DNA of 64,000 bases from Bacteroidota bacterium (GCA_020161435.1 JAIUNV010000003.1:1-64000), one strand, 5' to 3'. Positions 25,254-35,110 are shown, counted from the first letter of the stretch. Notes: generated by a model not told the origin, from the letters alone. Numbers and translations are program-made.

Positions 25254-25742
25254 ATTTTGATGCGACAGATAGAATGGCTTTCTTTAGCTGGAGAACACGT
25301 AATGTACGCAAAAACATGTGCCAAAGGAAAGTGTGATGAGAGGAATGCTTTTGCAAGAATGAATAATTCAACTTGGCTCATGCCTGTGCTGGTGAAAAGC
25401 TTTTGCATGGATGGTTGCTCATTCCTGCACTTATGCAGAAGGGCTGCCGGGGCCGACGGGGTAGCCACGCCCTTGTGGCGGGGCCGTAGCGCAGCGAAGC
25501 CCACAGGCACCGGAACGGCTGCTGGGCTTTGTACAGGTGATGAGAGCCCCAAGGGAAATAAGGAATAGAGTGAGTAACGCTGTAACCATTGAATCGAAAC
25601 CGTTGAACTTCCCTTCGACATCCTGAAAGTAAAAGGGGATGAGTGCTGCGGTGAACTTGTGAACGCTGGAACTTGTGAACTTTCAAACTCACTTTCTGCA
25701 ACCTTTACTACTGCTGGTTGTTTTACATTCGCATCTCCAACT
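25254..25742. repeat. 489-base gap with stacked intergenic repeat units
   Basis: No gene is supported here. From 25434 to about 25550 there is a GC-rich block (GGCTGCCGGGGCCGACGGGG, CCACGCCCTTGTGG, GGGGCCGTAGCGCAGCGAAG) able to form several hairpins and much richer in GC than its surroundings. It is followed by AAATAAGGAATAG (25555-25567) and by GAACTTGTGAACGCTGG / AACTTGTGAACTTTC (25650-25681), the same units seen near 3.1 kb and 51.6 kb. The end carries TACATTCG about 10 bases before the uvrA ATG, a possible promoter. Confidence 0.65.
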
Positions 25743-28643
25743 ATGGCCAGCAAAAAAACTTCCCCCTCGGCTGCTGCGGCAGTCCATACCAACGACGTGA
25801 TTGAGATTGTAGGTGCCCGGGAGCACAACCTCAAAAACATTGACCTGCGCATCCCTAAAAACAAACTGGTGGTGTTTACCGGGGTGAGTGGCAGCGGCAA
25901 ATCGTCGCTGGCTTTTGATACCATTTACAACGAAGGCCAGCGCCGCTACATGGAAAGCTTTAGCGCCTATGCCCGCCAGTTTATGGGCGATATGGAACGC
26001 CCCGATGTAGACAAGATTACCGGCCTGAGCCCCGTGATTTCGATAGAGCAAAAAACCACCAACAAAAACCCACGCAGTACCGTGGGTACGGTCACGGAGA
26101 TTTACGATTTCATGCGCCTGTTGTTTGCCCGTGCTGCCGATGCGTACAGCTACGAAACGGGCAAGCAAATGGTGAAGTTTAGCGAAGAAGAAATTGTAGA
26201 GAACATCAGCAGCAAGTATGCGAAGAAAAAAATAAGTCTGCTGGCGCCGATAGTGCGTGGCCGAAAGGGCCACTACCGGGAGCTGTTTGAAGACCTGCGC
26301 AAAAAAGGCTACCTGAAAGTGCGGGTAGATGGCGAAGTGAAAGACCTGGTGCCGAAGATGCAGGTGGACCGCTACAAAATTCACGACATTGAATTGGTGA
26401 TAGACCGCCTGGCCGTAACGCCCGATATGAAAGTACGGCTGAGCCAGAGTGTGCAGAAAACACTGCAGCAAGGCAAGGGCCTGATGCAGGTGCTGGACAA
26501 CGACACGGATAAAGTAACACAATACAGCAAAAGCCTGATGTGCGAAGACACGGGCATTAGCTACGACGAACCTTCGCCCAACTCTTTTTCGTTCAACAGC
26601 CCCTATGGTGCCTGCCCGCACTGCAAAGGCTTGGGCACGGTGTACACCATTGATATGGAAGCGGTGGTACCCGATGCCAGCATACCCATTGCCGAAGGCG
26701 GCATAGCGCCACTGGGCGAACAGCGGGATGCGTGGATTTACAAACAGGTGGAAGCACTGGCGAAGAAGCACAAAATCAATTTGAAAAAACCGGTTGGTGA
26801 ACTCACGGAAGCTCAACTGAACATCATACTGCACGGCAGCGAAACGGCACATGAAGATTCATTGCTTGTAGTCCCGATAGCTATCGGGATTGAAGATGAT
26901 GGTTTACCCAAACACAGCGGCGGCTATTACGACACGGTGTTTGAAGGTGTGGTGCCGATGATTAAGCGCTGGTTCAACAGCAGCAGCAGTGATAGCATTC
27001 GTGACTGGGCCGAAGGCTACATGAAGCTCGACACCTGCCCCACCTGCAACGGTGCCCGGTTGAAAAAAGAAAGCCTGTGGTTTAAAGTAGCGGGCAAAAA
27101 CATTGCCGAACTCAGCAATATTGATTTGGATAAACTGGCCCTGTGGTTTGATGGCATTGAAACACAACTGAGCAACAAGCAAAATGCCATTGCCAAAGAT
27201 GTGCTGAAAGAAATTCGGGAACGCCTGCAGTTCATGATTAATGTAGGCCTCACCTATCTCACTTTGAACCGCCCTACCAAAACGCTGAGCGGCGGCGAAA
27301 GCCAACGCATCCGGCTGGCTACACAAATCGGAAGTCAGTTACAGGGCATTACCTACATACTCGACGAGCCTTCCATTGGTTTGCACCAGCGGGACAACCA
27401 CCGGCTGATTACAGCATTGCAACACCTGCGGGATATTGGCAACAGTGTGCTGGTAGTAGAGCATGATAAAGACATCATGCTGGCCAGCGATTTTCTGGTA
27501 GACATTGGCCCGAAAGCCGGACGGCATGGTGGCCGTGTAGTGGTAAGCGGCACACCGCAAGAGGTAATGCAAAACAGCAGCGAAACCGCCGACTTTTTGA
27601 GTGGTCAGCAAGCCATACCTGTGCCCGAACAGCGGCGCAAGGGCAATGGCAAAACCATTGAACTGAAAGGGGCCAGCGGACACACGTTGCAAAACGTTTC
27701 GGTGAAACTGCCGCTGGGTAAAATGATTGTGGTGAGTGGCGTAAGCGGCAGTGGCAAGAGCACTCTCATCAACGATACTTTGTATCCGCTGCTGAGCAAT
27801 CATTCTTTTAAAGCCAGCCGAATGAGTGTGATGCCTTACAAGGCCATCAAAGGGCTGGAGCATATTGACAAAGTGATTGAAATAGACCAGAGCCCCATTG
27901 GCAGAACGCCTCGTAGCAACCCTGCTACCTACTGCGGTTTCTTTACCGAAATACGACAGTTGTTTGCCAGTGTGCCCGAAGCAAAAATCAGGGGCTATCA
28001 ACCGGGGCGTTTTTCATTTAATGTAAAAGGCGGCCGCTGCGATGTATGTGAAGGTGGCGGTATGCGGGTGATTGAAATGAACTTTTTGCCCGACGTGTAT
28101 GTGCCCTGCGAAAAATGCCAGGGCAAACGCTATAACCGCGAAACGCTGGAAATACGCTACAAAGGCAAGAGCATTGCCGATGTACTGGATATGACCGTGG
28201 AAGATGCCGTAGAATTTTTTCAGGCTGTGCCTTGGCTGTACCGAAAAATAAAAGTGTTGCAGGATGTGGGCTTGGGTTACATCACCTTGGGGCAAAGTGC
28301 CGTCACCCTAAGTGGCGGCGAAGCACAGCGGGTGAAGCTGGCCACAGAGCTCGGCAAAAAAGATACCGGCAAAACTTTTTATATACTGGATGAACCCACT
28401 ACCGGCCTGCATTTTCAAGACATCAAAATGCTGCTGGATGTGCTGAACAAATTGGTAGACCGGGGCAATACGGTGCTGGTGATTGAGCACAACATGGATG
28501 TGATTAAAGTAGCAGACCACATCATCGACCTGGGCCCCGAAGGCGGCAGTGGTGGTGGCCGCATCTTATTTGAAGGCACGCCGGAAGAACTGGTAAAAGT
28601 AAAAGAAAGCCACACCGGCAAGTATTTGAAACTGGAGCTATAA
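25743..28643 (+). CDS. uvrA: excinuclease ABC subunit A
   Basis: 966 residues. Damage-recognition ATPase of nucleotide excision repair. Two ABC modules: Walker A GVSGSGKSSLAF (47-58) and GVSGSGKSTLIND; signatures LSGGESQRIRLATQ and LSGGEAQRVKLATE; zinc-binding pairs CPHCKG, CPTCNG and CDVCEG...CEKCQG; Walker B YILDEPSIGLH and YILDEPTTGLH. ATG 25743 (MASKKTS) is used; the frame opens at 25659 in repeat DNA. Unusual: an 18-bp perfect palindrome lies inside the coding region at 26872-26889 and adds in-frame residues VPIAIGI. Confidence 0.95.
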   Translation: MASKKTSPSAAAAVHTNDVIEIVGAREHNLKNIDLRIPKNKLVVFTGVSGSGKSSLAFDTIYNEGQRRYMESFSAYARQFMGDMERPDVDKITGLSPVISIEQKTTNKNPRSTVGTVTEIYDFMRLLFARAADAYSYETGKQMVKFSEEEIVENISSKYAKKKISLLAPIVRGRKGHYRELFEDLRKKGYLKVRVDGEVKDLVPKMQVDRYKIHDIELVIDRLAVTPDMKVRLSQSVQKTLQQGKGLMQVLDNDTDKVTQYSKSLMCEDTGISYDEPSPNSFSFNSPYGACPHCKGLGTVYTIDMEAVVPDASIPIAEGGIAPLGEQRDAWIYKQVEALAKKHKINLKKPVGELTEAQLNIILHGSETAHEDSLLVVPIAIGIEDDGLPKHSGGYYDTVFEGVVPMIKRWFNSSSSDSIRDWAEGYMKLDTCPTCNGARLKKESLWFKVAGKNIAELSNIDLDKLALWFDGIETQLSNKQNAIAKDVLKEIRERLQFMINVGLTYLTLNRPTKTLSGGESQRIRLATQIGSQLQGITYILDEPSIGLHQRDNHRLITALQHLRDIGNSVLVVEHDKDIMLASDFLVDIGPKAGRHGGRVVVSGTPQEVMQNSSETADFLSGQQAIPVPEQRRKGNGKTIELKGASGHTLQNVSVKLPLGKMIVVSGVSGSGKSTLINDTLYPLLSNHSFKASRMSVMPYKAIKGLEHIDKVIEIDQSPIGRTPRSNPATYCGFFTEIRQLFASVPEAKIRGYQPGRFSFNVKGGRCDVCEGGGMRVIEMNFLPDVYVPCEKCQGKRYNRETLEIRYKGKSIADVLDMTVEDAVEFFQAVPWLYRKIKVLQDVGLGYITLGQSAVTLSGGEAQRVKLATELGKKDTGKTFYILDEPTTGLHFQDIKMLLDVLNKLVDRGNTVLVIEHNMDVIKVADHIIDLGPEGGSGGGRILFEGTPEELVKVKESHTGKYLKLEL
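26872..26889. repeat. perfect 18-bp palindrome inside uvrA
   Basis: TCCCGATAG followed directly by its reverse complement CTATCGGGA. It is read in frame as part of LLVVPIAIGIEDDG, in a part of UvrA that is variable in length. This motif is familiar as an intergenic palindrome in Bacteroidota. Confidence 0.8.
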
Positions 28644-28701
28644 TTAGAAACAAGGCTTTTAAATAGGATAGTTTGTACCTACCTTGCTGCAAATTAGCCG
28701 C

Positions 28702-29355
28702 ATGAAATACCTGTACACCCTACTCGCATCGGTTGCATTTTTAGTGGGCAATAGTCAGTCGGTGGGCATTGGCACACTTACACCAAATACCAGTGCTGTA
28801 CTGGATTTGGGATCAGGCAACAAGCCGTTGATTATTCCAAGGCTTACCAATACACAAATGAATGCAGTAAGCAACGATGAATATGGTATGCTGGTGTACA
28901 ACACCACACATCACCAGTTGTATGGATATATGCGGTTTAGCACCATCGTTTATAGTGGAAACACATTTGCATTAAACAGATGGCAACCAATTGCCACCGG
29001 ACCGCAGATGATAGCATGGGGTACCATTGATAGTTTTGGTACAGAAAAAAATGGCAGTAATAATTTTGAAATTGCATTCGACGCTGTAAACAATTGGTAC
29101 ACATTAACTATGACTGGTCATCCATTTTATAGAGACAGCATGCTATTAATGATAACACCAGTTGGCAATGGCAGTTGGGATCAAACAGTGGCCATTGGAG
29201 AAATCATTGAAGGAAGCACACGTAGAGCCAGCATTAAATTTACCGATGTATCAAGGATTGCAGCCGGATGGTCGGCAACCTCGGCCCGCCGCAGAAGTTG
29301 GTTTTATTTCACCCTTTACAACATCAGGAAAAATCCCTACAATTTACCAGAATAA
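28702..29355 (+). CDS. secreted hypothetical surface protein
   Basis: 217 residues. Signal peptide (YLYTLLASVAFLVGNSQS), then VGIGTLTPNTSAVLDLGSGNKPLIIPRLT, the opening typical of Bacteroidota surface or tail-fibre-like proteins. The rest is a beta-rich globular part with no recognised catalytic motif. ATG 28702 is preferred over 28684 because it begins the signal peptide. It has the same 'GIGT..P' opening as the repeat protein at 31-33 kb. Confidence 0.7.
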   Translation: MKYLYTLLASVAFLVGNSQSVGIGTLTPNTSAVLDLGSGNKPLIIPRLTNTQMNAVSNDEYGMLVYNTTHHQLYGYMRFSTIVYSGNTFALNRWQPIATGPQMIAWGTIDSFGTEKNGSNNFEIAFDAVNNWYTLTMTGHPFYRDSMLLMITPVGNGSWDQTVAIGEIIEGSTRRASIKFTDVSRIAAGWSATSARRRSWFYFTLYNIRKNPYNLPE

Positions 29356-29421
29356 GCCGGATCATTGCTGCCAATTTGCTTCATAAATAATATCTACCTC
29401 TCAACTTAAAATTTATCTGGT

Positions 29422-30018
29422 GTGAAAACAATTGGCAATAATCTTCGCTTTCTTATATCAGCAGTTATGCTCATTGTAGCAGCTTTTTTTATTGGCAAAT
29501 GGATGGGCACTCAAAAAGGTACGACCCGGTTAATTGAGAATTATGCTTTTGTAAAAAACATAGCCGAATTGGCAACTCTGGAAGTAAGTGGCACTACTAC
29601 ATACAAATCAACCAATGTAGATCAGCAAGCATCGTGGTGGAGTTCAGTGTCAGCATTTTTTACGGAGAAATCTGCTACCATTATGGTGCCCTACCAAGCC
29701 AAATATGGTGTAGATGTATCGAAAGATTCTATTACTATTTCACATCAAGACAGTGTACTCATTATTACATTTCCACCCGCAAAACTGCTGAGCTATGAGC
29801 TGCGCCTCGACCGCATGGAAACCAGCAATCGCAAGGGTTTATTGGTTTTTTCTGATGATGAGTTTTATACTGCTTTTCAACAACAGCTGTATGCGAAAAG
29901 CCGTACACAGCTTGAACAAAACCTCCGATACCTGCAGGCCAGTCGCGACAGAATTTGCGAGGTAATGAACCAATATGTGGCACCAACCGGATTAAAAGTG
30001 CAGTGTAAGTTTAAGTAA
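29422..30018 (+). CDS. DUF4230 domain protein
   Basis: 198 residues. One N-terminal TM helix (FLISAVMLIVAAFFIGKWMG), then a DUF4230 domain (residues about 40-195) with ELATLEVSGTTTYKST, MVPYQAKYGVDVSKDSITI and ITFPPAKLLSYELRLDRME. The family's function is unknown; members are membrane-anchored with the domain outside the cytoplasm. GTG start at 29422. It is 11 bases upstream of the next gene, so the two are probably cotranscribed. Confidence 0.82.
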   Translation: MKTIGNNLRFLISAVMLIVAAFFIGKWMGTQKGTTRLIENYAFVKNIAELATLEVSGTTTYKSTNVDQQASWWSSVSAFFTEKSATIMVPYQAKYGVDVSKDSITISHQDSVLIITFPPAKLLSYELRLDRMETSNRKGLLVFSDDEFYTAFQQQLYAKSRTQLEQNLRYLQASRDRICEVMNQYVAPTGLKVQCKFK

Positions 30019-30029
30019 CAGGTATTTAC

Positions 30030-30917
30030 ATGGAACAGTCACTCACCATTTTGTTTGAATACGGATTGCCCGACGACCGGCCTTTCTATGATTTAAGCGA
30101 CCGCTTTTTCCAATTGTTTGACAAAAAGACCATTGGCGAATACGATGGCCATGAGATTGAAATGAACAATGCCGATGGCAGTTATTTCTTTTTCGGGCCC
30201 GATGCAAATGCCATTTTTGAAGCCATAGAACCCATACTGAAAGAATATGCATTTTTGAAAGGAGCCCGCATTATTATTCGTAACGGCGATGCCAAAGAGA
30301 ATCTGCTCATCCGTGATTTTATTTTCAATGCACCTCCTGCAAAAGAGCCATCGCTGTTCAGCAATATGCACAGCATTAATCCCATACCAGATTGGGATGA
30401 TGAACACTTTGCTGATTTGCGTAAATATCGCAGAGATGATGACGAAGGCGATGAGTGGAAACATCAAATGAAAGATGAACGTGCCGCTAACCTGTACAAC
30501 CAGTGGCGGCAGGTGTATTCTTTGCTTCAGGCATTGGCCGCCAGTTTGCAAAAACCTGAAGCAAAACCTGGCGAAGAAACAGACGAACATCTTGCGTATG
30601 CCATCGAAAGCTTTGACGAACAGTTTATAGAAGACATGACTCACGAACTGCTAGACGACAGCATGATTATACCTGCTAAAATTCGAGGCGCCGAAGCAGC
30701 TGACATATATGTGCAACGTATGGAAAATGCAGCCATCATCCGCCAGATAGCTGCCGGCATTCAACAGTCTACTGCTAACATTGGTATGATGAAAGTAGCC
30801 AGCGATGAAGACATCGATTTGGTGCGTAATGAAATAGACAAATTCAGAGAACTGTTTAAAGAGTGGGTAGCGGGTTTTGAGAAAGATGAATTTGAAGATG
30901 AGTGGGGTTTGTTTTGA
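30030..30917 (+). CDS. acidic cytoplasmic hypothetical protein
   Basis: 295 residues, without signal or TM helices, strongly acidic in the middle (YRRDDDEGDEW) and at the C-terminus (EKDEFEDEWGLF). Helical content dominates after residue 150 (LYNQWRQVYSLLQALAASLQ; AADIYVQRMENAAIIRQIAAGIQQ). No family recognised. Likely the second gene of an operon with the DUF4230 gene. Confidence 0.7.
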   Translation: MEQSLTILFEYGLPDDRPFYDLSDRFFQLFDKKTIGEYDGHEIEMNNADGSYFFFGPDANAIFEAIEPILKEYAFLKGARIIIRNGDAKENLLIRDFIFNAPPAKEPSLFSNMHSINPIPDWDDEHFADLRKYRRDDDEGDEWKHQMKDERAANLYNQWRQVYSLLQALAASLQKPEAKPGEETDEHLAYAIESFDEQFIEDMTHELLDDSMIIPAKIRGAEAADIYVQRMENAAIIRQIAAGIQQSTANIGMMKVASDEDIDLVRNEIDKFRELFKEWVAGFEKDEFEDEWGLF

Positions 30918-31018
30918 GTTGAGGGTTTTATTTCTCTTTCCAACAGTGCTGATTTGCAAATTATTGTTGTCTGCAAAAACCACTCTTAATATTCAACCAA
31001 CATTTCTCAAGAGGGGAA

Positions 31019-33325
31019 CTACTGTTTCATGTTCAAAGCCATTTGTTTTGCCAAAGCATTCACCATCTCTCTCAATGTTGCATTTTCTTCCATGAAGGCC
31101 GTTTTCAATAATTGAATTTCTTGTTTGAGTGATTCATTTTCTTTTATCAATTCTTCATATTTTCTGCTCCTTTTTTCCAAAGCTTGAATGGCAAGGGTAT
31201 TAATACTTGTGAGATCGTGGGTATTGATGGTGGTATCGCTACCAATGGTACCATAGCCATCGCGGCCGAATGCTGCATAGAAATCTTGCGCCATAGGGCC
31301 GTAGTGGCGGTTTTGTTGCGCATTGTGGCCTTTCAGGTTCCAGGAACTAACAGGAACGACAACGAGTTTTTGCAACACTTCTTCTTCATTGGGCACTACA
31401 AAATTTTCCTTCAGGTTGGCATCGGAAGTAATGGTAGGAGCTACAGGAAGGTAAATGCCAACCACGGAACCGTTACCAATCGCAATAGAATTATCCCCCG
31501 CAAAAACGTTGTATCCAATGGCAATGCTATTATAAGTACACCATGCATTGCCCCCAATGGCAATGCTACCCTCGGCATGTGCCCGACTGTTTGTACCAAT
31601 GGCAATTCCATAAGGAGCTTGCACTAAGACACTATTCGTAATGCTATCTCCAACCCTACTATTTTTTCCGATTGCAATGCCGAAGTTTCCTCTGTTTACA
31701 AATGCATTTCCTCCAATAGCAATAGTGCCCACATTAGCATTGCTCCAAGCCTGATAACCAACACATGTATTATCATTTCCTGTATTATAGTATCCTGCGT
31801 TAAATCCTAGATAAGTATTACGTGCACCAGTTACATTTTCATATCCAGTAAAATATCCAACACCAGTATTGTTGCTTCCCGTGGTGTTTTTGTAAAATGC
31901 GCCATTGCCAAAAAATGAATTGGCATTGCCAGCAGAATTTGATACACCAGCATAATGACCCATCATAGTATTTAAACTACCTGTGTTTGTGTTGCCGCCA
32001 GCCGAACGGCCTACAAAGGTGTTCTCACTTCCCGTGGTGCCAAATACACCTGCTTCGCGGCCTACAAAAGTGTTGAAGCTTCCTGTGGTATTGCTGTACC
32101 CTGCACCATTGCCAATAAAGGTATTACTGGAGCCGGTTGTATTGGCAAAGCCCGATGTGCGACCAAAGAAAGCATTGTTACTTCCAGTTGTATTTGTTTG
32201 GCCTGAGCCAGCGCCAACAAAGGCGTTTTCTGCACCGGTAGTATTGAATAAACCAGCCGCATGACCTATATACGTATTGAAGTTTGCGGTAGTGTTTCTT
32301 GATCCTGCGCCATTTCCAATTAAAGTATTTCCTGAACCGGTTGTATTGGCCAGGCCTGACCCTACACCAAAAAAAGAATTTTCGCCACCTGTTGTATTGG
32401 CGATGCCTGTACTATAGCCCACAAATGTATTGTTGGCACTGGTGGTTTGATACCCCGAACGCCAGCCTATAAAAGTATTGTTTACCAAATTGCTGCCAAG
32501 TAAACCTGCAGCAGTACCTATTATAACATTGTTTGATCCCGCTGTATTAACTGCACCAGCAGAGGCTCCAACAAAAACATTATCATTACCAGTAGTATTG
32601 CTTGTACCCGCTGCATTTCCAATAATGGTATTTGAAACACCAGTAGTATTTGCTAAACCAGCAGCAGACCCAACAAAAGTATGCGCTCCACCTGTCGTGT
32701 TTAACCTCCCTGCTGCTTGACCAATAAAAGTGTTATTTGTAGCAGTTGTATTAGAGAAACCAGCTTCTGTTCCAATAAAAGTATTAAAAGCACCAATGCT
32801 ATTAAATTTTCCTGCGTGCTCACCCACAATAGTATTAGACTCGCCTGTAGTATTTCCCGCACCAGCTTCCGTCCCTATCACTGTATTTTTACTGCCGGTT
32901 GTATTAGAAAAGCCTGACGCATAGCCGATAAATAAGTTTCTTGAACCCGATGTAGTAGCATTTCCAGCCAAATTGCCAAAAAAGGTATTAGCGAAGCCAT
33001 TAACCGAAACACCACCCTGACCGATTATAAAATTGTCGCCTTGTACCCTGGCAAATCTGGATCCTCGTAAATACAAAATACTATCCAAAAAAATATTGCC
33101 CATTACATTAATCCGCTTAAAACTACCGGTATCACTATTCACCTTGCCATCTTTGTTGATCACCATAATATTGTTGATGATAAGGCCACTGTCCAGTCGT
33201 ACCATCCCCTTCACATCCAAAGGATATTGCGGGTTGGTGGTGCCTATGCCTACGTATTGGGCAGCCGTATTCAAAAAAGAAAAAGTAAGCACTACGGACA
33301 AAAGAAAGCTGATGATCGATCGCAT
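31019..33325 (-). CDS. surface repeat protein with C-terminal S74 chaperone domain
   Basis: 768 residues. Signal peptide (SIISFLLSVVLTFSFLNTAAQ), VGIGTTNPQYPLDVKG opening, then about 25 tandem copies of a 17-residue unit (consensus N-T-F-I-G-x-x-A-G-x-x-N-T-T-G-x-x) from about residue 110 to 530, followed by IAIGxN-type repeats like those of YadA heads. The end (SDANLKENFVVPNEEEVLQKL, HYGPMAQDFYAAFG, then a coiled coil) matches the Peptidase_S74 intramolecular chaperone, which trimerises and may cut itself off. Probably a trimeric fibrous adhesin; ligand unknown. Divergent from a PAS-LuxR regulator. Confidence 0.85.
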   Translation of the reverse strand: MRSIISFLLSVVLTFSFLNTAAQYVGIGTTNPQYPLDVKGMVRLDSGLIINNIMVINKDGKVNSDTGSFKRINVMGNIFLDSILYLRGSRFARVQGDNFIIGQGGVSVNGFANTFFGNLAGNATTSGSRNLFIGYASGFSNTTGSKNTVIGTEAGAGNTTGESNTIVGEHAGKFNSIGAFNTFIGTEAGFSNTTATNNTFIGQAAGRLNTTGGAHTFVGSAAGLANTTGVSNTIIGNAAGTSNTTGNDNVFVGASAGAVNTAGSNNVIIGTAAGLLGSNLVNNTFIGWRSGYQTTSANNTFVGYSTGIANTTGGENSFFGVGSGLANTTGSGNTLIGNGAGSRNTTANFNTYIGHAAGLFNTTGAENAFVGAGSGQTNTTGSNNAFFGRTSGFANTTGSSNTFIGNGAGYSNTTGSFNTFVGREAGVFGTTGSENTFVGRSAGGNTNTGSLNTMMGHYAGVSNSAGNANSFFGNGAFYKNTTGSNNTGVGYFTGYENVTGARNTYLGFNAGYYNTGNDNTCVGYQAWSNANVGTIAIGGNAFVNRGNFGIAIGKNSRVGDSITNSVLVQAPYGIAIGTNSRAHAEGSIAIGGNAWCTYNSIAIGYNVFAGDNSIAIGNGSVVGIYLPVAPTITSDANLKENFVVPNEEEVLQKLVVVPVSSWNLKGHNAQQNRHYGPMAQDFYAAFGRDGYGTIGSDTTINTHDLTSINTLAIQALEKRSRKYEELIKENESLKQEIQLLKTAFMEENATLREMVNALAKQMALNMKQ

Positions 33326-33412
33326 AAAACTTTGTATTTTTCAAGACCGAAATACCCCTAAAAAAAGCATCGGCACAATAGCCCAATTGAGTCATTTTTA
33401 ATAGTAGCATGT

Positions 33413-34216
33413 ATGGCATTACCTGTAGCCCATTCTTATTGCGACCTTTTAAAACTGGCAAAGAACCATGAACTACTTGAGCCTTTAGATACACAAGAAC
33501 TTATTGACCGCTTAGGCTTTCAAAACCTTTCACAACAGTCGCAGGCGCCGGTTTTATACATCGCCGACTATTCTAAAAACAAATACCTATATATTGATCC
33601 ATCGGCTGAATTGATTTTAGGATTTAAGAACAGCTGGCTTGCAGATTCCGGACCATCTTTCTTTGTTTCACTAATGCATCCAGATGATTTTCACATCCTA
33701 AGCAAAAAAATCACTCCTGTAAATCTTCAGTTCTTAAAAACTTTTGTAAAAAAGGAATACGGATTATACTCCTTTACTATCAACTTTAGATTAAAAAGCT
33801 CAAACGGGACATACAGGAAATTTATTCAACGCCATAGCTATCCTGTAGTTGACAAATCCGGTATTCCAATAATCGTTGCCGGTTTTATCATTGATGTCAC
33901 GCATTTCAAAAAAGACAATTCTATCATACATACGATTGAAAAAATAGCATCACCTACAATGCAAGCTGCTCCTGAACTCATTTACAAAAATGTGTACTTC
34001 CCAAGCAGTACCAAATCAGCGTTTAGTGAACGGGAGCTTGAAGTGTTGATGCTGATACTTGAAGGTTTAGGCAATAAGGTAATTGCAGACAAACTAAATA
34101 TCAGTATACATACCATTCGGAATCACCGAAAAAGCCTGCTACGCAAGAGTGGCGCAAGTACCGTAACTGAACTTATCCGATATGCAATTGACAACGGACT
34201 TCTTGAATCAATTTGA
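33413..34216 (+). CDS. PAS domain LuxR-type transcriptional regulator
   Basis: 267 residues. A PAS domain at about 45-170 (LYIADYSKNKYLYIDPSAELILGF, MHPDDFHIL, FRLKSSNGTYRKFIQR, GFIIDVTH) is followed by a C-terminal LuxR/GerE HTH at about 205-265 (FSERELEVLMLILEGLGNKVIADKLNISIHTIRNHRKSLLRK). It probably senses a small ligand or redox state through PAS and controls transcription. Divergent from the repeat-adhesin gene with 87 bases between starts, suggesting it regulates that gene. More AT-rich than its neighbours. Confidence 0.88.
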   Translation: MALPVAHSYCDLLKLAKNHELLEPLDTQELIDRLGFQNLSQQSQAPVLYIADYSKNKYLYIDPSAELILGFKNSWLADSGPSFFVSLMHPDDFHILSKKITPVNLQFLKTFVKKEYGLYSFTINFRLKSSNGTYRKFIQRHSYPVVDKSGIPIIVAGFIIDVTHFKKDNSIIHTIEKIASPTMQAAPELIYKNVYFPSSTKSAFSERELEVLMLILEGLGNKVIADKLNISIHTIRNHRKSLLRKSGASTVTELIRYAIDNGLLESI

Positions 34217-34285
34217 ACTAGTTTAGGATATTTAACATGCAGTGCCTTTCAAAAAAGGCCACGAATGTTTTTCCTAATCGGCGGA

Positions 34286-35110
34286 CTAATTATCTATCAA
34301 CACTTGCTTTGCAAAACGCAGCAATACATCATTGACGATCGCCGGTTGATCAATATTTACAAAATGGTTTGCATCTTTCACTAACATGACTTCTCCCTGA
34401 AATCTATTGCATTCGATATCATTCAAATAGTGAGGGTTCACAATGCTTTCCTCCTCACCAAATACTACTAAAACGACTCCTTTGAAATTCCTTAACTGTA
34501 CAAATCCATCAGAAAATTGCCCAGCCAAATAGCTCTTTAAAATCAGGGATCGGAATGGAGATTTTACGCCAACATAATCTTTTAAAACCATTTTTTTAAA
34601 GGATGCCGGATGCCCTTTAAATACCTCGTTCAAAAACTTCTCAAATGCACCTATATCAACTTCGTCAGTAAACAAACAGGTAGCATCAACACTTTCAAGC
34701 ATGATATCGGACAATCCTCGTTTATCTCCTGTAAATGAACTTCCAAATAAAAAGATCGCATTTGGACTAAGGTGATTCAACATTTCGATCACAAAGTTTG
34801 TACCCAACGAAAGACCACCCAAAATAAACTTATCTAATTGAAGCTGCATCACAGCATCTGCCATCAGTTTTCCAATACCAATCAACGTATAGTCTATATC
34901 AGGTTGCAAAGAAGCCTCGGATGCACCATGTGATGGCAAGTCAAAAGCAATTAACCGAAAAGCGTTGAGTGCTGGATTATTCAATTGAAACATCCAAGCT
35001 GAAACAGACTGAGAATTTCCATGGATAAATACAAGTGCCGGCCTATGAATCAAATCATTGTCCAGATAATGCAACCTGATTCCATTCACAATCAACGCTT
35101 TACTTTTCAT
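34286..35110 (-). CDS. alpha/beta hydrolase
   Basis: 274 residues, alpha/beta-hydrolase fold: oxyanion FIHGNSQS, FDLPSHGAS, nucleophile elbow GLSLGT (Ser), acid probably in FGEEESIVNP and catalytic His in DANHFVNID. Substrate unknown. The N-terminus MKSKALIVNGIRLHYLD starts directly with the first strand, so the protein is cytoplasmic. It stands alone, convergent with the LuxR gene. Confidence 0.85.
   Translation of the reverse strand: MKSKALIVNGIRLHYLDNDLIHRPALVFIHGNSQSVSAWMFQLNNPALNAFRLIAFDLPSHGASEASLQPDIDYTLIGIGKLMADAVMQLQLDKFILGGLSLGTNFVIEMLNHLSPNAIFLFGSSFTGDKRGLSDIMLESVDATCLFTDEVDIGAFEKFLNEVFKGHPASFKKMVLKDYVGVKSPFRSLILKSYLAGQFSDGFVQLRNFKGVVLVVFGEEESIVNPHYLNDIECNRFQGEVMLVKDANHFVNIDQPAIVNDVLLRFAKQVLIDN

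Noticed and set aside
25257..25568. Open + strand frame before uvrA
   Set aside because: It runs through the GC-rich repeat block and shows no protein features.
31983..32924. Regular 51-base repeats resembling a CRISPR array
   Set aside because: They are in-frame 17-residue protein repeats with no invariant repeat and no spacers.
34230..34270. GCCTTTCAAAAAAGGC as a terminator of the LuxR gene
   Set aside because: The stem is only 6 bp and no continuous T run follows closely.
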